Below the pieces are notes generated by a model. That model was not told where the DNA came from. It saw only the letters and a list, made by a program, of their open reading frames with translations, and did no database searches. Of a DNA stretch of 64,000 nucleotides, positions 8,933 through 22,289 are shown piece by piece. Source of the DNA: Steinernema hermaphroditum (Eukaryota; Nematoda; Chromadorea; Rhabditida; Steinernematidae). The position numbers and the translations under genes are program-made. Location of the stretch: the NCBI GenBank assembly GCA_030435675.1, contig CM059622.1, positions 6,262,001-6,326,000 of the forward strand. Reading direction: 5' to 3'. The first letter of the stretch is position 1, and every line of letters starts with the position of its first letter.

Positions 8933-11900
8933 CAGTCGGTGGGGTGGAACTCCGTGGAGCTTCCGGTCGGAGCCTGTTGGAGTAGAGGCTTTGGATTGAA
9001 GAGTGTTGATGCAGCAGTGATCGTCTAAGCCGGCTACACATGTAGTGAAAAGAGCTATAATGGGAGTAATCTCGCTCAAAATAGATTAAAGGAGAAGCAT
9101 ATCCACCAAGACTTTCAGGGATCTTCAGATCCAAGTTCGTATCCTCTTGGCTCAGCTATTGCGTTTCCCATTTCCTACCCTCGCTGATGGCGTCGTTTTT
9201 GTGTCATGCACAAACGTTTATCAATGTATTCTAATGATATGCGGCGACCTCGCGACTCGAAACACAAAACCTTTAATTTGACCACAAAATCACATGGCTG
9301 GTCGAAAACTCACTGTTGAGACATTTGTGTCTTCTTCTAAGGTTCCTCATCTTCAGGGTCCTTCTGATGCTACATGCAATCCATTCAAATCAGCTTGAAG
9401 ACCATGAGGGGAAATGTCTTCACAGAATAACTAAAAGGGTCAAAGGTTGTTTTGGTCAGTGATCTGCTTGGCGCGAATTCCGTCTAAATGTTTCCCTGAG
9501 CGGTGTAATAGCATGTCGGAGTCGTTTTAAAAAGTCCGCAATCGAATGGCGGCGCGTCTCTGGATAGTACGCACTCAAAAAGCGGCTGTCTTTCAAATCG
9601 CACTAAATCACTCATTGCCGTCACTTCCATGCCTCGTCGGAGTTTACACTTCGTCGTCGCCGAAGTTGTTCGGAGTTTTCCGAGACGAAAATAGTCCCTT
9701 TGATCTCCGAGAGTTGCAACGCCAAACTAGAGAAATGACGCCACTCCATCTCCCCTTCGATCCCCTAACTCCTTTCTTTGCGAACGCTCGATGAAGGCAG
9801 CTTCGGACCCAGATCGTAGATCACTCGGCTCGGAGAAAGCGACCGGCCAACAATCCTCTCCAGTCATATGCAAATCGTCCCCGTCGGCGGTGCCTGGCGC
9901 CGCCAGCGAACGCTCCTTGGAGGTCAAAAGTTCTCCGTGGGCTTCTTCTCCCGCCAGCGGTCCCCGTTTTCCTCACCACCACCGCCGTTCGCACAGTTGC
10001 CCTCACTGTCTTTCGGGCGCTCGTCGTAGAACGTCCCCCGCCTCGCCACAGCAACGTGCACTTGGCCACAACATAGCCCTACGAAAAGAAGGGAAGCCCC
10101 TTTCAAACGCTGCAACGCACCGCAAAGAGTCTGCAGAGGCGCTGCGACGTCACGAGCCGAAAGATCACAAAGAAGCGCACAACTATGCACCCAGCGTTCC
10201 GCAGCGAACGCTTTTGGCTTTTGACCTCCCGCGCTCCAGACAGTCCGTCCAGACGTCTGCGGCTCCCCTTCTGTCTGGATGTACTTTGGAGACATTTAGG
10301 AGGGAGACAACTTCATGTCTGGAAGAGGGAAAGTGCAGCACTGGCACAGCCCTAACAAAGAGATATAAAATGGAACACATATGTATAAATAAAAAGTGCA
10401 ATCTTGATGATCACTTAATGGGTGTATACGGTAGATCCCTGGCCATGGCGTCAAACAGAACTCCACACAAGGCCATCCGATGCGATCGCACCCATGGCCG
10501 CGCGGAGGACATCCCCGAACCCAAACGGTCGCGGTCAAGACCGCTCGCCACCCACGCTACTTCCAACTCTAAGCCATTCCAATGCACCCAACGCGCCTCG
10601 TACCCTCAGTCGTGGTACGGTCCTGTCCACTCCGACCTCACTCGAGCCGCGTTTACAGCCCCCTGACGAGGTTGTTGTTGTTGTTGTTATTGTATCCATC
10701 TGGCCAGTGCCCGTTGTTTATCCCGTCGACCTCTTTTCCCGCCGCTGGGAGAAGCAGCGTTGAGTCAGTGGGATCGAAGAAACTGTTTCTGTGGAAAAGC
10801 GGCGCTGAATAAGCAACGCTTTTTGTTCCACGTTGTCGTCCGCCGCGGTGCCTCCCGATCTGGAAATGCGTGGGAAAGTACGATGTTAAATTCTGAAGTA
10901 TTGATACCGTAGTCGATGTTGATCCGTTGAAATTTCACAGCAGTTCAGAGCGCTAAGGAAAAAGCAGTTAAAGCATCGGTCCTCTCCTCTTTTCAGAGAC
11001 TGTAAGCGGGATCTGCTCACATTTCGGGCGTTTACCTTAGGAGCTTTCCATTCAATTTCCACTAAAGACCTCTTTATTTTTCTGATGCCCTGATGTCTTT
11101 CTAAATCAGTCTCTGATTCACGATATTAGGCGATCTTTGAGCAGCGGTCTTGGAAAGCCGTAGTACTAATTCGATGATGTGATTAGGAAGGGACCCAGAG
11201 CTATGGAGCTAGGGCTGTCCCACATCATCATATGTGAATCAACAGATAACAGCCGGAAATGTGAGATAAGAACTAGTTGTTTATTTCAAACATGGCTATT
11301 TTTAATTCTCCTTCCAAGTCAGTGCATGAACACCACTATTTGAAGAACAGAGGCTGATTTGGAGTTAGATACAACTATCGCAACCCAGCGATCGGTACAA
11401 TACAGTATATAGTCAGGGAGAAACGTCGGGAAGGTCACCAAAAGATTGTTCTGCACCTAGAACGTGCATTTCTGCCTGTTTTATTGGTTCGCCGTCGCAC
11501 CCAAACGTTGCACACTCACGTCCATCCTCGACTCTGCAACAGAACTCTGCAGAAGATGGACCATCTTGCAAGATTCCCCCTAAATCGACCCGAAAAATCG
11601 AATTTTAAAATCCTGCCGGCCCCTCAGAGTCGGCGGCTTTCGCTAGCCAAAACCCGTGACGTCGCCACATTACAGCGAGTGACTAATTAAGCCGACAGCA
11701 AATCGTCTTCGCCGACGTCATCGCATCAAAAACTTTCTAGAGTTTACGATAGCGCTAGGATATTCCGATTCTCTGCGGAATCTGGGTCACATTTGCATAC
11801 CGTTCGTGATTAGCAGATCCTCTTAGGAGTGCGCCGCGCGGACGCAGGGACTAAAGGTGCGAGTGAAACGTTGCATTGCGCCTGTTTTCATGTTGTGAAG

Positions 11901-13141
11901 GGCGATGTGATGATCATTATGAACCATTTAGAAGTTTTCTGACTTTGAAATGTCTCCTTCCTTGCTCAAAACGTCCATCTTTTTCCATGATTTCCAATTA
12001 TTAAGTGAGATCACACACTATACTTTCAAATAACCAGTTGTTTTTCTCTGATTCCTGTTCATATTTACCCAGTTACGTGTCAACCACCCATAAACCCACT
12101 CATCTGCACCTCTATCCTGCTTCCCACCAACCGGACCTCTCCTCTGGACTGCGGTTCGTATTATTTACCCAAAATTCGACCGCTCCGCTCCGTCTTCTGT
12201 CTAAACAGCGTCTCTTCTGTCTGACCAGTCCGCGACGGTCGAGTTTGTCCCTCCGCACAGAAACGTCTGCTTTTCTCTGTTCGTCTGCGCTGTCTCGCGC
12301 CGCTCCGAGCGGACCGACGCTTCCGAGTGGGGTCGCGGCGCGGAGAGCCTATCGTCGGATATGATGACATGCCTAATCCATTCTCCGAGGAACCGCCGTC
12401 AAAGGCAGCTTCTAGGGCTGATGGTAGGTTCAGTGTTCTTCTGTTCTCTGCTGGGTCTGGCCAGCGATGAGCGGTTCCGAAGCTGAACTCAAGGCTCTGA
12501 CTCCCACTTTTAATCGCACATCGGCTTCGATGTGATATAATGTTCGAGGGCTGGGAAGACCCATTAAAAAGAAGAAGTTTATGTACCGGAGGTGTTTAAC
12601 GGCTTTGGTGATTCAGCCGTTTCGCCTTATCGCACCTCTCTCTAGAGCAGAGATCGCGAAGGGGCGGATCCCCATTTGATGAATCGGCGGTTTCCAAGCG
12701 GATTCGCTGTTTTTCTGTAATAACCCGTCGCCGTACAGTCAACAATTCGTCGTTTCGCGTTGACGTCACTCGGGAACCACTTCTTGCACCCCTTCAGCGA
12801 ACTGAGACCACATCGCCCAAGGGTCTCCGTTCGCCATGGGTGGTCGACTCCTTCGCCCAACCCGGCAGACGCAGAATCTCCGAATCTTCGCCTCCGTGAA
12901 AGTGTAAACACCGGGTCTTCTGGTCGGCGGCGGTGTGACGTCGTGGTCCTGAAGGCAAGGGGGCCGGACGAGGCCTCGGGGGCGTGGCTCCCACCGGCGC
13001 GTTCGTCTTATTTCTTCTTCGCCCCGACGGCGGCCGATCGCTCCTTCGGCCGACCGGCGGCGTCCTCCCACGCGAATCGCGGCTCAGAAGCGTCCCTCAA
13101 GGTCGACTCCGTTTCAGAACCTCACCTGCCTCTTTTTCCCG

Positions 13142-14177
13142 ATGCCAGCGACGATGTCCCTCATCCGCAGACTTAGCTCCCGAGCCAAGAAGAGCACCGG
13201 CGAGCAGCTCCGCAAGCTCTCCTCCCTCACCCACCGCCAGTCCTCCTCGGAATCCATCGCCGAGGACGACGAGTGCTGCTGCGCCCTCCCCGAGGACCTT
13301 CTCTTCCGCATTGTCGACCTCTGCGTCGCCGACGCTCCCCTCGACGTCTTCCGGTGGCGCGCCGTCAGCCGGTAAGTGACTCTCCTCTCCACAGACCCTC
13401 TGATTCGCCTTCTACAGCGCGTTCCGCAACCACGTCGATCGCGACGTCTTCGGCGCCTTGACGGAGCTCGACGCCAAGAAGGACGACCTCGAGGCCATCG
13501 TCGGGGCTGAGGAGTGCTGGCAGAAGCCCTCGGGCGCCCACATCGCCATCCGCGTCTCCGCGCCAAAGGTCGAAATCATCGTCGACCGCTGCTGGACCTC
13601 GAAGGACGTCGCCGCTGCGTGTGGCGCGATGAACGCGTTCCGCCACAACGTCCAAAAGGTCACCATCGACGCTCCGATTTCCGAACTAGTGAGTGCCCTG
13701 TCACCCTTAGCTCTAACCAAGGAGCCCTCCTCCAGATCGTGGTCTCTCTGTCGATGATTGACCTCAGCAGATGGTACGCGTTCCAGTGCTTCATGAAGGC
13801 CGTCAACGACCACGAGATGCACCTCGCCCGGGGCCAGGTCTCCTCTGCCGCCACTCCCAGCGCCTCCGAGTACTGGCCTTTTGTGACTCACCTCGCCATC
13901 CGCACCACCGAGAAAGACAGCAACCACCTCGCCAGGTAACCCCGACCCCTCGAGAGAGCAGCCATAATCGATCGCCTTCAGAATCATCGACTACGGCGTC
14001 CGATCTCAGTTTGTCATCAACCGACGGGTACTCCAGGATCTCCGTGTTGTCCTCACCGACGTCGCCTCGAGCACGCAGTGTCTCCAACGCAACCTCTACC
14101 ACTTCCGCTGCTGGGCCGGCTCCGCGGGCTTCGATGACCGCTTCTCCCAACAGTACGGCGTCGTCGCCATCCAGTAG
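13142..14177 (+). CDS. F-box-like protein
   Basis: Exons 13142-13371, 13418-13688, 13736-13935 and 13982-14177 join in phase to 298 residues. Residues about 48-85 (LPEDLLFRIVDLC...DVFRWRAVSRAFR) match the F-box pattern: LP at the start, a leucine-rich helix, then W/R-x-VS-R-F. Such proteins recruit substrates to SCF ubiquitin ligases through Skp1. The N-terminus is basic and Ser-rich (MSLIRRLSSRAKK). The C-terminal 200 residues have no recognisable repeats, but the strand-rich pattern (VTHLAIRTTEK, LQDLRVVLTDV) resembles nematode F-box substrate regions. Codon use is strongly C/G-ending. A TTTCAG acceptor at 13112-13117 lies 24 nt before the ATG. An in-frame second Met follows at residue 5. 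Confidence 0.7.
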
Positions 14178-14299
14178 CCTCCTCCCTCCAGGCCTCCACG
14201 TTGTGTCAACCCTTTTCTGTACATATTCGTCGTCGCACCTCTCACTTCTCCTTCTGCCTTCAACCCCATCTCAGTCGAATGACCTTTCCTTCGATCCTA

Positions 14300-14305
14300 A
14301 ATAAA
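14300..14305 (+). terminator. AATAAA polyadenylation signal of the F-box gene
   Basis: AATAAA about 120 nt past the stop codon of the F-box-like gene, preceded by a pyrimidine-rich 3' UTR. Confidence 0.6.
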
Positions 14306-16690
14306 AGACTTCGGGAAGCAGGCGTTCTCCACACGCGAACTCGTTTCGGTTTCGTCTATTTTCGGCGGCGGAAACCGCTGAACTTCTGACTCCGCAGAAC
14401 GACCGTTTTGCCGACCAAAGACCCGAGAAGCTTTATTGTAACAACACGACAAATTTGGGTGAAATTTCGGTCTCCGCGAACCGGTTGCGCAGAAGAGGGG
14501 CGCGAGAAGCGACGGGAACATGATGCAAGAAGGTCGAGCGGGCGGAAGTGGGGAATCGGAGAGAGATTTACCGATCGGTAGACATCGAAGTTAAAGTGAC
14601 TTGCGAAGATTCGTCACTATTTGCTTAGAGGAGAGGCGAGAATCAGAAATCAGCGCCAGGCCGATCCGATCCCGTGAATGGATGGTGGAATATCCTAGAA
14701 TTTGTTTTGACGGCGTTTGTTTTCGACTTCGGTTCGAAATGTTTCCCGCATTTTCCTTCAAATCGCTGTAAATACACGATGCATCTAGCGCTCTTTACAC
14801 CTCCAGGGAAACCATTCATTCATCCACAGAAATCCGCGATGCATAGTACATAGGATCACGTTGAAGGAATGATGTGATGAGTCTCGATTAGTACCTCAAG
14901 AATACTGTATAACATCAATCAAAAAGTGGAAGATCTGCGTCGGATCTCGTGTCAGAGGCAAGAACGAAAGATCAGAATTATTTGCTCAACGAGCTGAGTA
15001 GAGAACAAACAAAAAACTCAAATCGACGTTCAGAATGTTCTTGATGTGTGTGTCATTATGTCACAAGGAAATCTCTCAGGTGCTTGTTTAGGGTTGAACT
15101 GTGAGTGGCTTTTCGGCAGTCTGATCACAAGACGAGAAAAAAACAGTTTTTACAACGGCTGCTCGACTCTGTTTGCATAGTCCGGGGAGACAAAAGAAGA
15201 AGAAAATCAGAAATCAACGTTCACGGTTAGCTCGGGTTACGGTATAACACAGAACTCAGGTATGTACGTAGTTTATGCCTTGAGATATCAAGGAAGACTT
15301 TCGAGTCTCACAAGAGAGGAGTGCTGCACAGGAATAGAGGAGAAGCATGAAACGGACCGTGCGGGGCAGATTCTGAATACTGAGAAAACTTTTCAGCGCG
15401 GGTAGATTAGGCCGTTTCCAATTCTCAGTTTGATACAATTTGAAACTCATTTTAATCGGGTGCACTCTTCGTTCGGTTTAGAAATGTGAATAAGGGGAAC
15501 TCTACTAGTGCGAACGTCATAAACCCCTTTCAGGATTATCAGATCTGTGTCGATCTAGCAGAATTCCATTCCCACGTACTGTTGACACTTGGTTCGAGAA
15601 CTGTTGCAGAGATCAGTATCTCCATGCATCTAAGAAGGACAAGATCTGCCGATTCGGGTCGGGCTGACCGCTCAATGATCGAATCAGAACGTTTCCAGAG
15701 GGTTCTTTGCCCTCCTCCAGACGGTGATATCATAACATTCCTCTATCAGTGATGTCATTTCTCAGAAAACAAACCGTCTATTCTATTTCGGGAAGACCCC
15801 TCTCTTCCTTTCCATCAAGAAGGTAATCGATAGAGCGCCACAAAAAAGAGGTTATTACTCAATTCAGTGCACTTCCTCCTTCCACTTTGTGGTCGCCTTG
15901 AATGATCACATTTCGGGCGACTTTCAGAAGTGCGTCTACCGTAGTTATCTTTCACTCTGCAGGTGGAAAACTCCAAAACAGAGTTGATAGATCAGCTGGG
16001 AGAGAGACTGTTCCCCTTGATAAATCACTTCCACATCCTGTGCAATCACTTAGCGCTGCCGCCTGCACCCATACCGTATTTACTTTCTAACCGTTGATGG
16101 ATGGTTCTTGCTTCGCCATCTCTTGTCGTAACTCTCGTCGTTTCCATATTTAGCCCTCACGCCATCGAAATGAAAAATGGCACGTAGGGACTACGGTAGA
16201 TCTGTTTTCAATAACAAAAGAAGACTTCCGGCCTCTTCAGAAGAGAGATTAATGAGGTGCTGCAGCCATAGGGTGGCCAAAGCAAGCGGTGACGTCGTCG
16301 GAAAAGAGGTCAGTTACAATGTGGTGGACCACTACAGTTGGTTATTTGGTACAGCAACGTTACCGTAGTTGACGTCACATTTGTTGTAGTCTATCTCATC
16401 TGACCACAAGGCTCTTTCCACAAACAAGGAGCACTCCTTCGGTTGAAAATACGGTAGTTCTGGTTAGTGGAGCAGCCTCATTCACCCAATAAATCGTTGA
16501 ATTTAAATCGGGAGCTTTTAAAAGTGATCAAAGAATGTGTTCGCAGAATAGAGATAAAATGATGCTTCCAATTGCTTCTTTACTTTCAAAGTTGAACATT
16601 CTGTGTGGAGTCGCAATTAATGGACTCGTTGGAAAGGTTTAGTTGAAATGCGTTCAAGTAGACTCCCGGAAAGTATACCTAGCAGTTTTG

Positions 16691-16858
16691 GCGGATATTC
16701 CCGAAATTGGCCAGAACTTCTATTACACGATTCGAGCTGTGAAAAAACGTTTTCAGCGAAATCCAGAGCGCTCCATCAGAAAAATATGCATAAACTTTGG
16801 ACTTAACAAAACTTCATCTGGTTCACTTAAATCGACTTTTTCAGTGAAAAGACAAATG
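16691..16858 (+). pseudogene. mariner/Tc-like transposase N-terminal relic
   Basis: The frame reads AVKKRFQRNPERSIRKICIN then FGLNKTSSGSL. This resembles the helix-turn-helix entry of nematode mariner-family transposases (V-x-R-x-x-RNP-x-RSIRK-x-A-x-x-x-x-I-x-x-x-S). The match breaks off after about 35 residues and the frame ends at 16888 without a catalytic DDD/E region. No terminal inverted repeats were found around it. I read it as an old inactive fragment. Confidence 0.45.
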
Positions 16859-19800
16859 AAAAGCAAAATTCCAATGATTCATCTTTAATGACTCCCAAAC
16901 GATCGTCAGTTTTTCTCTAGTCTTTTTCCTCAATTTCGGTGGAATTCTCCTCGTCTTTCCGATGAAAAACGAAGCAATTTGGATTCTTCCATTGTCGTGC
17001 CAGCGTTCTAGAATACATCTTCGATTAAATTTAGATGGAACACAAATAGTGTATTGTTTGCTGAAGCTACCTAAACAATGACTACAACGTTTGTTCATAT
17101 CAGTGCATCGCTCTCATTCTCTGACCACCACATAGATCTCGTTTCATGATCCACTCCAACATACAGCCGTCGAATTTCGAAGATCGATTCCGCTCACTTC
17201 TTTAGGCGCACTTTGGATCAGAAGCGATCGAAACAGCGACCATCGCAAACAGTCGTTTGTGTTGTTTTGGCACAAGAAGTGATTGATCGCCCTTCTAATC
17301 GCGTCTTCCAGTGGAAACATGGCGCCGTTCGACTCGGACTACTGTTTGCTTAGATGCTGTCCTTGGGATCGAGAGGAGAGGCTTGGCGCCGGCGCCAGAG
17401 AGGAGGCAGAGAACGCGTTTCGGGGACAGACGGCTGCTGCTTGTTTTCTCTGACCGCTCGGAATTCGAGGGCGCCTTTTGAGCGGTCACATTGTTTGATT
17501 TGTGAGAAGTGACTAATGAGTTTCCGCTTGAGATATGAATGAGCGATCGGTTTGCGGCGCTACGAACGGGTTTCCGAAGCCATATGGCAATGTAGTGGAT
17601 ACTGTAGGGGGTCCAAAACAGTTCGTTTGTCTCAGTAGATCCGCCCGCCACGAAGAGGTTGTTGTGGTGTAATCTCTCATTGCGCCATGAAGAGGTGCTC
17701 AGTGAGAAAAGAAGGAGAACGTGATTGTTTTTCTTTAAAGTTGTCGGAAGGTCACGTACTGAGGACTTTAAAGATGATCTGATGTATTGACGACTCATAT
17801 TAAGTTTACACAAGAAATGAAAGTGCACGATCGAGTTTGAATCTACCTCTAGAGCTCTAAATACAGTAGCCTTTTCAACAAACAGGAATGCACTAGAACT
17901 TTTATTAGCAAAAAGAGAGTTTCTGGGCATATTTAGATTGTAAGATTTATATTTAAGAGAGCTGTTGTGAGGGGAAACACATTCTGAACTCATTCGAAAT
18001 GATAATTTGCTTATTACTTATTTATTATGCGGAAGCGTGGGAGCTTCCCACTTCCCGGAAGCCAGGAAATATGCTTTGTTCAAGAATTCCCCACAAGAAC
18101 GCGATTATGGCTGTGTGGCCGGTCGTTTGGACAAAACTAAATTCGAAATGACGTAAGTAGGGGTAAACAAAATTATTGCTCTGATTTAACAAACTAGGAT
18201 GTAGCAAAACATTTGAGCAACTGGCTGGATCGAAATGATTACATTTGGAGCACCAGTGATTCTGAGTTCTTATTCAGGACATTCATATTGAGCGGGTCGT
18301 AGCTTCTTTTGATTTAATGCACAAACGTCACCAGTAGAAATTCGGGAACCAGAACAGGTACAATCAAGAATCCACGGCTCGTTCGATGCCGTAAACTGTC
18401 CACTGGCAACTACCAACAACGAATTCATCGAATTAGTCTAATCACGAGAGAAATACGAAGAACTTCGACTTTGATTATTCTGACGAGTTACTTGTGGTAG
18501 GAGTGTGGTGTGTTAATAGTAAAATGATAGTAAAAATTTTCACATTCTTAGCAAATCGACAAGGACGAACAGAGACAAAAGACAAAAAAAAAACGAAGCG
18601 AAAATATATACTGCCAGAGGGTCCAACCATGGTCTTGGTACAAACCGGGTCAATGATGTAGCCAGAATGCATTCTGACGGTGTATTATATACATCTGACT
18701 ATATACACATCTACGTGCATGCATATGTGCGTATAAGCCGATGCCGTCAGGTCCCTATAAACTGATTTTGTACATTCAATGGCAAATCGAATTGAAAAAA
18801 TTCGTAGAACAAGGCAACTTTAAAACTGGATCCTATATCACAGGAAGAGGAGACATTGGGATGAATGTTTCTGAAACACAAAGAAAACATTCGATTAGTT
18901 CAATTCAACTTGTTTTAAACTTTTCGAACTATCGACTACGGGGCGGAATATTCATTCCAGAAGGCAGAGGGCGTCTTCTCGAACCGAGACCGGTGCTTTC
19001 TCTTCGATCATCCTTTGGTTTCGCCGAAACCAGAATTCTGGTTTTCTGATTTTAGGACGTCAACAATAGAACTATGGTACGCCGTACGTAGAGGCAGAGA
19101 ACACAGACCTGGCAGAACGAGGGTGCCTTTAGTTTACGCTTGGATAAATGACATTCGCCGTGAAAAATATCTCATGATGCGCAACGATGAATGGTAGATT
19201 ACCGTAGACGTCGCTTCTCTCCCTTCTTCGGCGCAGGGCGTCGGAGTTGAAAGCAACCACGCTGAGCTTTGAAGAAAATTACAAGCGGCCATTCTACAAG
19301 TTGCATTTGAAGAAGAATCCATTTCTCGAGGCTACGACGGGGTGTGAAACTGTTAGTGCGTTCCAAAGGGTTTTCGAAACTGACTGGTCCCACTTTTGTC
19401 CTTCCGTGCAGGTCTGTGATGACCGTTTGTGTCGTACATGATAATTGGGCACCGCCTCAGTGTTCTGGAATAGAATTTAGGATGTGGGCGAACGAGCGAC
19501 CGTATCGGGGTGTATCGGGTTAGGGCATAAAAAATGGGACATTTGGTGAACGTTCTCTTTTTTCGTCACGTTTACACTTTTGGCCAAAGTGATTGGTGTG
19601 TTGTTGAGTGCAGCGAACTATCACCCCACATTATGATTCGCTACCGGTTTATTGCATGCTTCCTGATATTGGAGGCTTATTTTACCTTGACGGTCTTTTT
19701 TTGTCACCTCGAGATGGCAAAAATGCGAAGTGATGTACGGGCTTCTTACGATATTTATTGTGTGATGGACGGTGACCCCTTTTAACCGCGTGCATCCTTG

Positions 19801-21031
19801 GCTCTTAACTACCGAGTGCACCTATCGCTGTGTTCGCGATATATCGTAACATGAGCTAATCTCAAAAAGATGGCTTTTTCGGCTCACCATTTTCCGTTAA
19901 CTCCAGCGTTTCCAATTGGTTAAGTACTGTAACACAGAATGGGAACATGTTTCAGGTAGCTAGCACTCACGGCTATCATACCCATATAGCGACTCTGCGA
20001 GCTCATCTCTACTTTAGAGAAATAGATGCCAAATATAAAAAAAACACATTTCAGGAAGGGTGCCTGAGACCTTACATTTTCAAGTTGAGCCCCGGAATGG
20101 CTCTGCATTTCGAGCTGAGAGATTCCTTTTTTGTTGTTTATCTAGCACTCTCTTAGCTCTATCTAACCACCATCTGTACTAGTCCACAAATGACCACATC
20201 AGAAGAAATCACTCCGAATAAGACAAAGAAGTCGAAAATGGGATCAAGACATTTTTCGACCCCAAACCCCTTGTGTTCTATGAAGGACGGATCCGGCTTT
20301 TGCCCGAGGAGTGGTCTAACGTTACTCAGCCAAAGGGTGAATACCTTGAAGTGAAATAGTTGAAACAATGCAAATAAACAATCATTACAAAAGTGACCCA
20401 TTACTTATGCCCCTACCCAATACACGGGCTATCATCCACGCTTGGTTCTTTTCTTTTACAATATCATTCGAAATGAACATCTGCAGCGTCGATGCAAGCC
20501 TGAACACCACTTTGTGGAAGGATAGCAAAGACAATTAGCCAGAAGGAGACCGTTTTTTCTTAGCAGTGTCATTTCGAGGCCTATTAGGACAAGTTTATGG
20601 GCAATGGCTATAGATTTTCTGTCTTCTTCTGAAAGCAGCTCTCAGAACTTGTCTCACACTGAGTGAAATGGGCGTAAAATGATGCTAAGAAAAGGAATTT
20701 GACGTTGAAAATACGCGGCGGTCACCCTGTATCGCGTGGAAGAAGCGTCGGTAGCTAGCATCCCTCCTGACATTTATGTGGGAATCGATGCGTAGCTTCT
20801 GTGGAGATAACAACAGAAGTCGCCGAGGTTTACAACCGGAGCGCAGCGTTTACAACCAGAGAAACCAGATAAGATTGTAAGAGTATAAGTTCGGAAGTGT
20901 ACAGTGGCACCTTAGAAGGTGAGGTTGGAGCGTCACCATCTGCTCAAAGTGTTTTTGATAAAGTCTTTTTGCTTTTTTTTGTTGAAAATGAGGCAATTTA
21001 GGTTTGGTTAGGGTTTCGATCTTTGTATCTG

Positions 21032-21712
21032 ATGACATGTACTAGGTGTGTACGGTCATATCCGTCTTCTGCACTAACAGAATGGCTAGTTTCGAAACAA
21101 TCATTTGAAACAATTATACAGCGCACAGCGCCTCTTGGAGATAAGGGTCCCAGCTTTGTCATAAACGGTGACTGTGCGAGCCATCCGCACCGTCTTTCGT
21201 CGGAATCTGTAACGACTCTTCTGCCTCCACCCATGATGCTCGTGTCGATGGAAACTGCCAGGGATGTGGCTACTCAACTCATGGAGACTGCTCCAAGTGT
21301 TAGTTACAATTTTTTACATCGAGCGGGCATTTTGATGGGGGACAGCGCCATTTCTTCAAATATCAACTACGACGACTACCTCGGGGACTGGAAGTCCATC
21401 GTGAAGAAGCTGAAGGAGAGCCATCCGATAGGTATGTAAACATGAATGCGCTGTATTGTTCCGGACTTTTCAGTGGCCGGATTGTCGGATATTCTCTTGT
21501 TGGCGTTGCACAAGACTTTCAAGAATCCTGCTGGCCCCACAGAGGCCCTAAAGCAGGTCGAGGAGAGAGCGTGTGCGAACAATGTGGCCGTCAACTTCTA
21601 TAACTTCGTAAACGTCGGAGTTCCAAGAGATGTGTTCGATGACCCAATCCTCGGAAGAAAGTACGGTGTGCTTGTGGAAAACGGAAATCGGGCAAATGCT
21701 TTTTTTTTCTGA
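21032..21712 (+). CDS. unrecognised protein, possibly truncated
   Basis: Exons 21032-21431 and 21474-21712 join in phase (ATAG|GTATGT to TTTTCAG) to 212 residues. From about residue 69 the sequence looks like a globular protein (LLALHKTFKNPAG, NFYNFVNVGVPRDVF, DDPILGRKYGVLV). The first 65 residues look less convincing, and the start is chosen only from a weak AATTTAG acceptor at 20995-21001. The frame ends in a T9 run encoding FFF then TGA, which may be a frameshift relative to the ancestral gene. A related but broken segment follows at 22.3 kb and would continue the protein past this point. I do not recognise the family; a von Willebrand A-like fold crossed my mind but no metal-binding motif is visible. 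Confidence 0.4.
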
Positions 21713-22289
21713 GCGACCTCACGAGTAGCTCGTTCTTCCTTCCGGCTCGCCTCCTAAAAGAGCCTCTTTCATGTGTTCTGTACCCCCAATTTGTAAGCGG
21801 ATTACAGTTTTAAAAAAGAATGTTTGTCCCGACTTTCTCTCCCTTCATCTTCAGCGACCTATGTTCGTCGGTCAAACACGCTTGAACAAGCACAGTGACC
21901 ATCACAAAAAGTTGTTGTGGCTGCACCATCTCTCTCATCGACAAGCGAGATGTGCTGTAGGAACAAATATTGACTTGGTGCATAAATGATTTCGTTTCTT
22001 TCGGATTTGTGTAGCGGAATAGCCAGATAATTTTACTCTCAAAACAAGTATATGTGTCGTGAAGAGCAGCATGAAAGACGTGTGTCACACCGTAGTCGCT
22101 GCTTCTTATCTGGCTTCAGCGGCGGAGGCGACATGAGAGTCGAAGCTGTCAGTGTGGGCAACCGTCCAAGCAGGGAGGAGCTGATTTGGGTGGAGGCGCG
22201 GAGGTTGTGAGATTAGAATACACAAGAGATGGTGACCAACACTGCACACTGTACGAGCTTAGCTAACGAAAGTTCTTCTTGCCCCGCTT

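Larger units (their letters stand above)
7794..13116. other. gene-poor region
   Basis: About 5.3 kb with no supported protein gene. It holds the tRNA-Tyr-like locus (7976-8059), a TATA/heat-shock-element-like cluster near 8778-8932, a GTT microsatellite at 10671-10688 and an 876-nt open frame (9791-10666) without recognisable domains. A possible lone first exon lies at 12369-12422. Confidence 0.5.
14178..20999. other. gene-poor region
   Basis: Almost 7 kb with no gene I can support. It starts with the F-box gene's 3' UTR and contains a mariner-like transposase relic (16.7-16.9 kb). Scattered TACCGTA/TACGGTA motifs occur (for example at about 15939, 16193, 16363, 16452 and 19201). A 232-codon minus frame at 17295-17993 has no domain or splice context and is probably chance. 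Confidence 0.5.

Noticed and set aside
17295..17993. 232-codon minus-strand open frame
   Set aside because: No domain, no acceptor near the start, composition like the surrounding non-coding DNA.
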